A stretch of DNA of 19,909 nt, taken from the NCBI GenBank assembly GCA_009712615.1, contig WASR01000362.1, forward strand, positions 6,851-26,759, given 5' to 3'. This stretch comes from Methanobacterium sp. (GTDB taxonomy: Archaea > Methanobacteriota > Methanobacteria > Methanobacteriales > Methanobacteriaceae). Each line of letters begins with the position of its first letter. The stretch's first letter is position 1. Both the position numbers and the translations under genes were made by a program. The notes under the pieces are model-generated. The model was not told the origin of the DNA, made no database searches, and saw nothing but the letters and a program-made list of their open reading frames with translations. Positions 9,833 to 16,204 of the stretch are shown piece after piece.

Positions 9833-10741
9833 GTGTGTACTAAACCTTTCTTAAAATGGGCAGGAGGTAAAAATCAATTACTTCCAGTTTTTAACCAGAG
9901 ACTTCCCAAGCGCATTGTTGAAAAGAAAACCATCGAAACCTATGTTGAACCCTTCGTGGGAGGTGGAGCCATGTTTTTCAACCTGAAAAAAAATTATAAA
10001 ATTAAAGAGGCAGTGCTTTCAGATATTAACCAGGAACTCATCATGGCTTATCATGTGATAAAAAATGATCATGAAGAACTAATAAACCTGCTCTTAAACA
10101 TTGAGGAGCATCATCTGAAGATGGATGAAGTTGGTAGAAAAGAAAACTACTACTGCATAAGAAAGGAATACAACAGCAGATTTAAGGATATGGATTTCGT
10201 AAACTACAACAAAGGATGGGTAAAGAGAACTTCTTACCTAATTTTCATGAATAAAACATGTTTCAATGGATTGTACAGGCAAAATAAACAGGGAGAATTT
10301 AACGTACCATTTGGACGCTACAAAAATCCCACAATATGTGATTCAGAAAATATAATGCTGGTAAATAAGGCCCTTAAAAATACAGAGATCCATTGTGTTG
10401 ATTTTACAGAAACTGGAAAATATGTACATGAAAACACTTTCGTGTATCTTGATCCACCATACAGACCCCTTAACAGAACATCAAACTTCACAAGTTACAG
10501 TAAGGAAGGTTTTAATGATGTAGATCAGATCAAATTAGCTTCATTTTACGGGGAAATGAATGATTTAGGGGCTTGTCTCATGTTGAGTAATTCTGATCCT
10601 AAAAATTATGATGCCGAAGATGAGTTTTTCGATGAACTTTATAAGAACTTCAAAATTGAACGAGTAGCAGCCAAAAGAAATATTAACAGCAATGCATCTG
10701 GCAGGGGCCTCATTAACGAGCTTATCATCACCAATTATTAA
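9833..10741 (+). CDS. dam: DNA adenine-N6 methyltransferase, Dam/DpnII family (orphan)
   Basis: A 302-residue group alpha N6-adenine methyltransferase. The N-terminus has the SAM motifs PFLKWAGGKNQLL (5-17) and VEPFVGGGAMFFN (38-50). A family segment MNKTCFNGLYRQNKQGEFNVPFG (139-161) follows, and catalytic DPPY is at 207-210. The target-recognition region lies between. Members usually methylate GATC, which is likely but not proven here. The GTG start at 9833 follows the dph5 stop by 11 nt with a weak GGACTGAT ribosome site; an upstream TGA at 9806 closes the frame. No endonuclease gene is adjacent, so this looks like a solitary methylase that could act in replication, repair or self-marking, or protect against incoming restriction systems. 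GATC sites are common in the window (e.g. 5189, 5547). Confidence 0.87.
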   Translation: MCTKPFLKWAGGKNQLLPVFNQRLPKRIVEKKTIETYVEPFVGGGAMFFNLKKNYKIKEAVLSDINQELIMAYHVIKNDHEELINLLLNIEEHHLKMDEVGRKENYYCIRKEYNSRFKDMDFVNYNKGWVKRTSYLIFMNKTCFNGLYRQNKQGEFNVPFGRYKNPTICDSENIMLVNKALKNTEIHCVDFTETGKYVHENTFVYLDPPYRPLNRTSNFTSYSKEGFNDVDQIKLASFYGEMNDLGACLMLSNSDPKNYDAEDEFFDELYKNFKIERVAAKRNINSNASGRGLINELIITNY

Positions 10742-10782
10742 GCTTTAGAGAGAACAGTTGTTTTTAAAAAAAATTATGAATT

Positions 10783-11031
10783 TCAATCTGTTTTTACGTT
10801 GGTTTTGATGGATGTATCGTTGGGAGTTGTAATTTCTTTATCTAAAAATTCACATTTTTCAACGTTTTGTATGGGAATTAAAACGTATTTTTTCCCGCCC
10901 TCCGTTAATCCATAACTTATTTCTATTAATCCCCTTAATTCATCAATTTCAATGGCTTCAACACTGAACTCTCCCTTTTTGAAGTTGTGAACATCACCGC
11001 TCGTAGTTGTAATCTCAATTTTCTCAATCAT
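10783..11031 (-). CDS. Small acidic protein of unknown function
   Basis: An 82-residue protein not recognised as any named family. It begins MIEKIEITTTSGDVHNFKKG and continues with alternating hydrophobic strands (SVEAIEIDELRGLIEISYGL, KKYVLIPIQNVEKCEF), which suggests a small beta-barrel or SH3-like fold, and ends in a polar tail (TTPNDTSIKTNVKTD). It has no signal peptide, membrane segment or metal motif; there is a single cysteine. A weak GATGTGATG-type ribosome site precedes the ATG. It is convergent with dam and divergent from the ABC operon, so it is transcribed alone. The coding call rests on the well-formed protein composition and the clean start, so it is good but not certain. Confidence 0.6.
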   Translation of the reverse strand: MIEKIEITTTSGDVHNFKKGEFSVEAIEIDELRGLIEISYGLTEGGKKYVLIPIQNVEKCEFLDKEITTPNDTSIKTNVKTD

Positions 11032-11178
11032 CTTGCATCACATCCCATATTAAATTTGATGTTCATAGAACTAATAATTTGGTGAAGAATTTCCAGATTT
11101 GCTGGACAATTTAAACTTTTTAAATGGGTAATGTTATAGTATATTTAAAATTGTATTGAATCTGATTTAAATTGATGA

Positions 11179-11211
11179 ATATTTAAATATGGAACTGAAT
11201 TTTATTCAGTT
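11179..11211 (+). promoter_or_regulatory. TATA box and perfect palindrome (candidate operator) of the ABC transporter operon
   Basis: TATTTAAATAT (11180-11190) is a good archaeal TATA box, 49-59 nt before the start codon. Directly after it is a perfect inverted repeat, AACTGAAT (11193-11200), TTT, ATTCAGTT (11204-11211). It covers the space between the TATA box and the expected transcription start (about 11208-11215), where archaeal repressors commonly bind. A second weaker TATA-like ATATTTAAAA lies at 11141-11150. No regulator gene is adjacent. The ribosome site GGAGG is at 11226-11230. Confidence 0.6.
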
Positions 11212-11238
11212 TCTATTTGTAACAGGGAGGATTAATCA

Positions 11239-12177
11239 ATGGATTATATGATTGAGGCCATTGATCTCACCAAGAAATTTGATGATCTCACTGCTGTAGA
11301 TGGGCTCAATATCAAAATTCGAAAAGGAGAGGTTTTTGGTTTTTTAGGACCAAATGGGGCGGGTAAAACAACATCCATCAGAATGATGGTGGGATTACTA
11401 AAACCAACCAGTGGAACCATACTGATAGATGGTAAAGACATTAAACAGACTGAAAAGGGTAAAATTGGCATATGTCCTCAGGAATTAATGTTATGGGAAC
11501 ATTTAACATGCAAGGAAAGTTTAAGTCTCATGGCAGACATGTACGAAGTTCCAAAGGATGTTAAAAACCAGAGAATTGATGGGTTATTGAAAGATCTTTT
11601 CCTCACAGACAAGGCAGATACTGTTGTTTCAAACCTCTCAGGAGGGATGAAAAGAAGGTTGAACTTGGCACTTTCTGTTGTACACGAACCTGATGTTGTG
11701 GTGCTAGATGAACCATCTGAAGGTTTAGACCCCCAATCAAGACGTGTTTTATGGAATTATATTCGCTCAATGCGTGATGTTCAGGGAAAAACTGTCATAC
11801 TCACCACACACTTAATGGATGAGGCAGACAGTCTAAGTGACAGAATAGGAATAGTTGACCATGGTAAATTAATACGGTTGGACACTCCAGAAAATCTTAA
11901 AAAAGAAATAGGTGAAGGGGATATTGTTGATATCAAGCTGTCTGATCCATCTAAAAATCTAGAACTCATAACCGAACTCGAGAAAATTGAAGACATCATT
12001 TCGGTGGTTGAAACAGACAGTCGAATAAATATTAGGGCTTTGGATGCGGTTTCAAAACTACCACAGATCATGAAACTTGTTGAAGAATCTGATCTTAGGG
12101 TTGATGATCTGTCTGTTAGACAAAACACGCTTGAAGATGTATTTATTGACCTTACTGGAACAGGATTGAGGGAATAA
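11239..12177 (+). CDS. ABC-2 type transporter, ATP-binding subunit (DrrA-like)
   Basis: A 312-residue ABC ATPase. Walker A is GPNGAGKTT (37-45), the Q-loop is CPQE (Q81), the signature is LSGGMKRRL (133-141), Walker B is VVVLDEPSEGLDP (153-165) and the switch histidine is H191. The C-terminal ~90 residues (from about 225) form the extra domain typical of DrrA/CcmA-like exporters, ending LEDVFIDLTG. It powers export with the membrane subunit encoded 2 nt downstream. The substrate cannot be read from the sequence; relatives export drugs, lipids, polysaccharides or small peptides. The start is ATG 11239 with GGAGG eight bases before it; ATG 11248 is a possible alternative. Confidence 0.92.
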   Translation: MDYMIEAIDLTKKFDDLTAVDGLNIKIRKGEVFGFLGPNGAGKTTSIRMMVGLLKPTSGTILIDGKDIKQTEKGKIGICPQELMLWEHLTCKESLSLMADMYEVPKDVKNQRIDGLLKDLFLTDKADTVVSNLSGGMKRRLNLALSVVHEPDVVVLDEPSEGLDPQSRRVLWNYIRSMRDVQGKTVILTTHLMDEADSLSDRIGIVDHGKLIRLDTPENLKKEIGEGDIVDIKLSDPSKNLELITELEKIEDIISVVETDSRINIRALDAVSKLPQIMKLVEESDLRVDDLSVRQNTLEDVFIDLTGTGLRE

Positions 12178-12179
12178 AA

Positions 12180-13427
12180 ATGAAATTTATAAGTATTGCA
12201 GTTAAGGACTTTAAAGAACTTGTCAGAGACAAAAGGGGACTTTTTTTCATTTTACTGTTTCCAATTTTCTTCATGATGATCTTTGGATTTGCATTTGGAG
12301 GTATGGGACAGGAAAACACTCCCCATAACATAGCAATCGTAAATTACGATGAAGGCGCTACAATTTTGACTGGAGAAAACTTTAACTTTGGAAACAACCT
12401 CACGAATCAGATTAAAGAATCAACTTACTCAAACAGTGATGTTAAACTCTTCAACGTCACCGAAACAACGGAAAGCCAGGCAGATTCACTACTGAAACAA
12501 AGAACAGTGGATGCTGAACTTATAATTCCAAGCAACTTCTCTGCTTCAATGGCATCACAAATTGCCAACAGCTCAGGATTAACTGCCAACATTAACAGCA
12601 CGGTTTCCAGTCCAATAATTCGTGGTGATGAAGGTTACAGCAACTTCTTTGCATCTGAAAGTGCACTGAGCACAGTCATGACAGGATATCAAAGCGGCAT
12701 AGTAAATGGCTTCAAGAACCAACTAGCAGGAACTCCTGGTGCGGAACCAGTTAAATATGTAAATATTACAGTTCAGGGAATCAGCGGAACACAATCATTC
12801 ACACAGTTCGATTTTCTAGCTCCAGGTATGATGGTGTTTGCAATTTTACTACTTGCAACTACCATAGCAGCGATTTTAACCAGAGAAGTTGAGAGTGGAA
12901 CACTTGAAAGACTTAAAATGTCTAAGATGAGGTCATTTGATCTTCTATTTGGAGGTTTAATTCCGTGGTCTTTAGTTGCAGGTGCACAAGTTGTGATACT
13001 CCTGATTGTGGCGGTGCTCCTCGGACTTCACTGGCAGGGTGGTATTAATTCAGTAATTTTGGCCACCATAATTGGAATCATAGGTGGAGTCGCCTCAATA
13101 GCATTGGCAATGATCATAGCATCGTTTGCCAAAAACGATAGGCAAGCAGCGAATCTGGGAACATTGATTGTGGTACCAATAAGTTTCCTGGTGGGTGCAT
13201 TTTTCCCACTACCACAAGTGTTTATTACGGTTCTAGGTCATTCATTCCAGATATATGAATTAATACCATGGACACACACCTTAAATGCATTGAGAGGTGT
13301 TCTTCTGTATGGTGAAGGATTAAATGCTGTGGCCTTCCAAATAGAACTGAGCTTGATACTCACAGTGATCTTGTTTATAATAGGAGTCTTTTTATACTCC
13401 AGAACACGATTAAGAGCAGATAATTAA
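12180..13427 (+). CDS. ABC-2 type transporter, permease subunit
   Basis: A 415-residue membrane protein of the ABC2 permease type. A cytoplasmic N-terminus (VKDFKELVRDKRG) leads into the first membrane helix (about 20-42, LFFILLFPIFFMMIFGF). A long extracytoplasmic domain (about 45-210) is rich in N, S and T with many NxS/T sites. Five further helices follow (about 215-240, 260-282, 290-315, 325-350, 380-405). The segment EVESGTLERLKMSKMRSFDLLFG after the second helix is the usual coupling-helix region of this family. It forms the membrane channel for the ATPase encoded just upstream, with two subunits expected per transporter. The tight spacing supports co-translation. Confidence 0.9.
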   Translation: MKFISIAVKDFKELVRDKRGLFFILLFPIFFMMIFGFAFGGMGQENTPHNIAIVNYDEGATILTGENFNFGNNLTNQIKESTYSNSDVKLFNVTETTESQADSLLKQRTVDAELIIPSNFSASMASQIANSSGLTANINSTVSSPIIRGDEGYSNFFASESALSTVMTGYQSGIVNGFKNQLAGTPGAEPVKYVNITVQGISGTQSFTQFDFLAPGMMVFAILLLATTIAAILTREVESGTLERLKMSKMRSFDLLFGGLIPWSLVAGAQVVILLIVAVLLGLHWQGGINSVILATIIGIIGGVASIALAMIIASFAKNDRQAANLGTLIVVPISFLVGAFFPLPQVFITVLGHSFQIYELIPWTHTLNALRGVLLYGEGLNAVAFQIELSLILTVILFIIGVFLYSRTRLRADN

Positions 13428-13456
13428 CTATCAAAAACAAAATGGGATGATAAAAA

Positions 13457-14032
13457 ATGGCAGAAGAACATGTACACAGGCATCATGGAAAAACATCTAG
13501 AGATATCCTTGGTGCAGAGGAAATACTGAATGTGATCGATTTAAAACCTGGAGATAAATTTTTAGATGCAGGTTGTGGGGATGGTTATGTTTCTATAGAA
13601 GCATCAAAACTAGTTGGATCCAATGGAAAAATATTTGCCCTGGATGTGTATCCTGAATCCATTGAAGGTGTTACTAACGAAATCAAGGTGAAGGGAATTG
13701 AAAATTTGGAGCCCATCCTAGCAGATGTAACAGAGTCAATACCCCTTGACGATGATTCTGTTGATGCTGTTTTAATGTCCAATGTTCTTCATGGATTTGG
13801 TGATGAAGAACTTGAAGCAGTGCTCAAAAACATTAACAGAGTCATTAAAAAGGATGGTGTATTTGCTGTTGGTGAGTTTAGAAAAGAACAAAGTGAAAGG
13901 GGACCACCAATCGATGTGAGGTTGCATCCTTCAGATGTTTCTGAAATACTCACAAAACACGGATACAAAGTTGTAAAATCTGAAGAAATAGCAACATTAC
14001 ATTACATTGTTTTGGGGCAAAAAACAGATTAA
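13457..14032 (+). CDS. Class I SAM-dependent methyltransferase (UbiE/Methyltransf_11 type)
   Basis: A 191-residue protein with a full class I SAM fold. Motif I is FLDAGCGDGYVSIEA (about 35-49), the acidic residue after strand 2 is in ALDVYP, and motifs II-III are ADVTESIPLDDDSVDAVLMSNVLHGF. The histidine-rich N-terminus (MAEEHVHRHHGKTSRDIL) resembles a group of archaeal methyltransferases of unknown substrate and may bind metal or orient the substrate. It follows the ABC permease by 29 nt with a GGGATGAT ribosome site, so it is probably in the same operon and might modify the exported compound or confer resistance together with the exporter (inference). Quinone biosynthesis is unlikely in a methanogen of this order. 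Confidence 0.83.
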   Translation: MAEEHVHRHHGKTSRDILGAEEILNVIDLKPGDKFLDAGCGDGYVSIEASKLVGSNGKIFALDVYPESIEGVTNEIKVKGIENLEPILADVTESIPLDDDSVDAVLMSNVLHGFGDEELEAVLKNINRVIKKDGVFAVGEFRKEQSERGPPIDVRLHPSDVSEILTKHGYKVVKSEEIATLHYIVLGQKTD

Positions 14033-14036
14033 ACCC

Positions 14037-14046
14037 CTTTTTTTTT
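14037..14046 (+). terminator. T-tract terminator of the ABC/methyltransferase operon
   Basis: Five bases after the stop codon comes CCCC followed by nine or more T, with a second T-run (TTTTTT) near 14055. This is a typical archaeal factor-independent signal. The rest of the spacer up to 14148 is T/A-rich and also carries T-runs on the other strand for the convergent gene, plus a GCTAGC-centred palindrome near 14140; no gene was seen in it. Confidence 0.6.
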
Positions 14047-14148
14047 ATTCCACATTTTTTTGCCTATGAAAACTAACAAAATACAAAAAAAATATTTTTT
14101 AAAATGTCATTTGATTTTTTATCCCTGGCCAATCAAGGGTAGCTAGCC

Positions 14149-14889
14149 TCAGTAGAGCTGGGTGTAACTCGAAACAAAATCAGAATGATCCCTGTCAAGC
14201 AACCTTAAGGCAGTCATGAGTTCAGGCGATGAACAGCTTCTCTCTTCAACCAAGTTTCTGAGGGTTCCATTTTTGATATGTTCTTGTATCTCTTTTATTG
14301 TAAATTCAATGGTATTTCTGTTGTAATTTATTAGTTCTTCATGATCCATGTCGTAGATCTTGTAAACATCCAGGTTGTAATCTTGTGTTGATGTTAGAAG
14401 GATGTTTAATTCTGAGTAGTAATCAGCGGCCACATTGTTGAAGAAATCAACACCCAAGTAAGTTAAAAATGGCATGTACGATGGTTTTGCGAATGGGAAA
14501 TAGATTCCTGTGTTGGGGTTGATGTTTTCACGCAGTGTTACCATGATTTCAACGAGATCCCTGGAGTTTCCAATTAAAGACTCAGGATTAGCAATCATTA
14601 AAATGGAATTTCCTAATTTTTCAAGTTCTAAAGCACATTTAACCCTTAAATCAGGATATTTAGATCCGTGCACCACTCCAATTCCTGTTTCTTCGGCATT
14701 CATTGCATTTTCCAGTGTACTATTAACTGACCATTCAGCAAGTGATTTAGGAACATTGTAGGGCATAGGTTCATCTTTTAATATTTTCAATGAATTATCT
14801 AATTTGATTAGATTTGGAGTGTCCATTTTGATGTACTTTCCAAGTCTTGCGGGTCCATCATGCATTTTTATTTCTATCATGTCGATCAC
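14149..14889 (-). CDS. Short TGT/ArcS-like protein (archaeosine tRNA-ribosyltransferase-related)
   Basis: A 246-residue protein that resembles the N-terminal (TGT-fold) part of the archaeosine synthase/tRNA-guanine transglycosylase group. The beginning, IEIKMHDGPARLGKYIKMDTPNLI, matches the usual 'DGPARLG…TPNL' entry strand. The end (EERSCSSPELMTALRLLDRDHSDF) matches the helix that closes that domain. The DSGGFQ active-site motif of catalytic TGT enzymes is absent, and no zinc-binding CxC…CxxC…H motif or PUA domain is present. It may be a partner or degenerate paralogue in archaeosine modification of tRNA. The start is ATG 14889 or, three residues in, ATG 14880; a weak TGTGATCG ribosome site precedes. 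The gene is transcribed alone, away from hdrC. Confidence 0.6.
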   Translation of the reverse strand: MIDMIEIKMHDGPARLGKYIKMDTPNLIKLDNSLKILKDEPMPYNVPKSLAEWSVNSTLENAMNAEETGIGVVHGSKYPDLRVKCALELEKLGNSILMIANPESLIGNSRDLVEIMVTLRENINPNTGIYFPFAKPSYMPFLTYLGVDFFNNVAADYYSELNILLTSTQDYNLDVYKIYDMDHEELINYNRNTIEFTIKEIQEHIKNGTLRNLVEERSCSSPELMTALRLLDRDHSDFVSSYTQLY

Positions 14890-15000
14890 ATGTTCTAGTA
14901 AGATTGAATTAAATGAATTTTTTTGTTTGTAGTACTAATAAATGTTGTTTGAATCTTTAATTTTCAAGTTTTATGTATTTTCTGATCAACCCTACCAAAG

Positions 15001-15019
15001 TGTAACCTAAAAGGTTACA
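15001..15019. promoter_or_regulatory. Perfect palindrome upstream of the hdrCB promoter
   Basis: TGTAACCT (15001-15008), AAA, AGGTTACA (15012-15019) is a perfect 8-bp inverted repeat. It ends about 15 bases before the B-recognition element/TATA box of hdrC. That placement fits an activator or upstream regulator site more than a terminator, since no T-tract follows and the neighbouring gene on the left points away. No matching regulator gene is in the window. Confidence 0.6.
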
Positions 15020-15034
15020 GTTGTGGAATTTCAC

Positions 15035-15050
15035 CGAACCTTTATATATG
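15035..15050 (+). promoter_or_regulatory. BRE and TATA box of the hdrC-hdrB operon
   Basis: CGAACC (BRE-like, 15035-15040) followed by TTTATATATG (15041-15050) is the best TATA element in the window and predicts a transcript start near 15070. A small hairpin (TGAAAA 15071-15076 with TTTTCA 15084-15089) would sit at the very 5' end of the mRNA. The leader is about 60 nt. Confidence 0.75.
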
Positions 15051-15130
15051 CTCAGAATAAACCTACGATATGAAAATCACAAGTTTTCAGAATTTGCCAA
15101 TTATGGTCATCTGATCAGGGCGTGAAATAG

Positions 15131-16192
15131 ATGAAAACATTAAAACGCTTAAAAAATATGTTAAGTGGCGAAAAAGAAGATAAAACAGAGACTCCCCAGG
15201 GAGAACAAGTGCCTGAATCTTCTAAAGCTAAACCGGAAGAAACTCCAGCGAGCACTGAAACTGTTAAAACTGAAGTTAAGAGTACAGCACCAGAACAGAA
15301 ATCCAAGGCTAAAGAAGTTAAATCTAAAGCAGAGGACATTAAAGAAGATGTAAAATCCAAAGCTGAAGAAGTAAAATCTAAAACCGAAGACGTGTCTAGT
15401 GATGTGAAATCTAAAGCTGAGAAAGTATCGGATGATGTTAAATCTAAAGCAGAGGAAATATCCCAAGATGCTAAATCTAAGGTGGAGGACATATCTGCCG
15501 ATGTGAAATCCAAGGTTGAAGATGTTAAATCTAAAGCCAAGGATATATCTGAAGATGCTAAATCTAAAGCTTCAAAAACAGATGAAAAAATAGAAAAATC
15601 TGAAGAATCTAAAACCGATAGGAGTGGTAAAATGACTTTACTCGAAGGAAGAGAAAAAGAAGTGATAACCCGTGAAAATATTGATCCAGATTTCAAAAAC
15701 GAAGTCATGGACGCAGGTGCGGAATCAGTAGCACTATGTTTCCAGTGTGGAACATGTACAGGAGCATGTCCTTCTGGAAGGAGAACACCTTACAGGATAA
15801 GGAATGTTGTAAGAAAATCAGTTATGGGACTCAAAGAAGAAGTCATAGCTGATGACACAATATGGATGTGCACAACCTGTTACGAATGCCAGGAAAGATG
15901 CCCAAGAGGAATCAAAATCGTGGACGTTGTAAAAACAGTAAGAAACTTTGCTGCACAGGCAGGATACATGGCACCAGCACACAAAATGACTGGTTCTTTC
16001 GTTATAAAAACCGGACACGGAGTTCCAATTAACGATGCAACCATGGCACTAAGAAAGAGCGTTGGACTAGATGAATTACCACCAACAACCCATCAGTTCC
16101 CTGAAGCACTAGATGAAGTACAGAAAATAGTCAAAGCAACAGGATTTGACAACTTAATCGGCTGGAACTGGGATAAAGCGGAGCTAGAATAA
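15131..16192 (+). CDS. hdrC: Heterodisulfide reductase subunit C with a 167-residue repeat-rich N-terminal extension
   Basis: The continuous frame encodes 353 residues. Residues 168-353 are a complete HdrC, the iron-sulfur subunit that passes electrons from HdrA to HdrB in the CoM-S-S-CoB reducing, electron-bifurcating MvhADG-HdrABC complex. Its two [4Fe-4S] motifs are C203, C206, C209, C213 and C247, C250, C253, C257. Ordinary HdrC is about 185 residues, the size of this core. The extension begins with a basic amphipathic stretch (MKTLKRLKNMLSG), then a polar linker rich in E, T and P. Next come nine units starting KSK (57-147), mostly 11 residues (e.g. KSKAEDIKEDV) with three of 7, and a K/E/S tail. 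An internal ATG (15632) with AGGAG (15620-15624) could start a normal-length HdrC. The weak ribosome site of ATG 15131 is GGCGTGA. hdrB follows 12 nt after the stop. Confidence 0.9.
   Translation: MKTLKRLKNMLSGEKEDKTETPQGEQVPESSKAKPEETPASTETVKTEVKSTAPEQKSKAKEVKSKAEDIKEDVKSKAEEVKSKTEDVSSDVKSKAEKVSDDVKSKAEEISQDAKSKVEDISADVKSKVEDVKSKAKDISEDAKSKASKTDEKIEKSEESKTDRSGKMTLLEGREKEVITRENIDPDFKNEVMDAGAESVALCFQCGTCTGACPSGRRTPYRIRNVVRKSVMGLKEEVIADDTIWMCTTCYECQERCPRGIKIVDVVKTVRNFAAQAGYMAPAHKMTGSFVIKTGHGVPINDATMALRKSVGLDELPPTTHQFPEALDEVQKIVKATGFDNLIGWNWDKAELE
15299..15571 (+). repeat. In-frame coding repeats (KSKxxxV/I units of 11 and 7 residues)
   Basis: The repeats cover residues 57-147 of the hdrC frame. 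In order the units are of length 7, 11, 7, 11, 11, 11, 11, 7, 11, then a broken unit beginning KSKASK. Hydrophobic residues (A/V, I/V, V/A) recur with 3-4-4 spacing in the long units and 3-4 spacing in the short ones, the pattern of mixed hendecad/heptad helices seen in LEA-like and coiled-coil proteins. At DNA level each unit has a related AAATCTAAAGCTGA core with many silent differences, so the repeats are not recent perfect duplications. Confidence 0.85.
15620..15634 (+). promoter_or_regulatory. Internal ribosome binding site and ATG for canonical HdrC
   Basis: AGGAG (15620-15624) is followed after 7 nt by an in-frame ATG (15632-15634) that begins MTLLEGREKEVITRENIDPD, exactly where the normal HdrC sequence starts. 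The spacing is ideal, and the site is stronger than the one in front of the upstream ATG at 15131. Both full-length and short forms may be made. Confidence 0.6.
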
Positions 16193-16204
16193 GGAGGAAT
16201 CACA

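Noticed and set aside
9833..11031. Complete restriction-modification system around the Dam-type gene
   Set aside because: Neither neighbour looks like an endonuclease; the 82-residue protein is too small and lacks a PD-(D/E)xK or HNH pattern.
14100..14148. Attachment site or mobile element boundary suggested by the GCTAGC palindrome and uneven base composition
   Set aside because: No direct repeat, tRNA gene or integrase is nearby; it is a short convergent intergenic region.
14890..15000. Possible tRNA or small gene in the spacer before hdrC
   Set aside because: No cloverleaf, T-loop GTTCGAAT-type sequence or protein-like frame was found; only A/T-rich DNA and promoter elements.
15299..15571. 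Possible CRISPR array because of regularly spaced repeats
   Set aside because: The units are 21 or 33 bases, in frame, divergent at silent positions and without unique spacers; they are coding repeats.
15115..15708. A 197-codon open frame on the minus strand opposite the hdrC repeat region (Ser/Leu/Asp repeats)
   Set aside because: It mirrors the KSK repeats on the other strand, has no ribosome site or promoter of its own, and the plus-strand frame continues into a clear HdrC.
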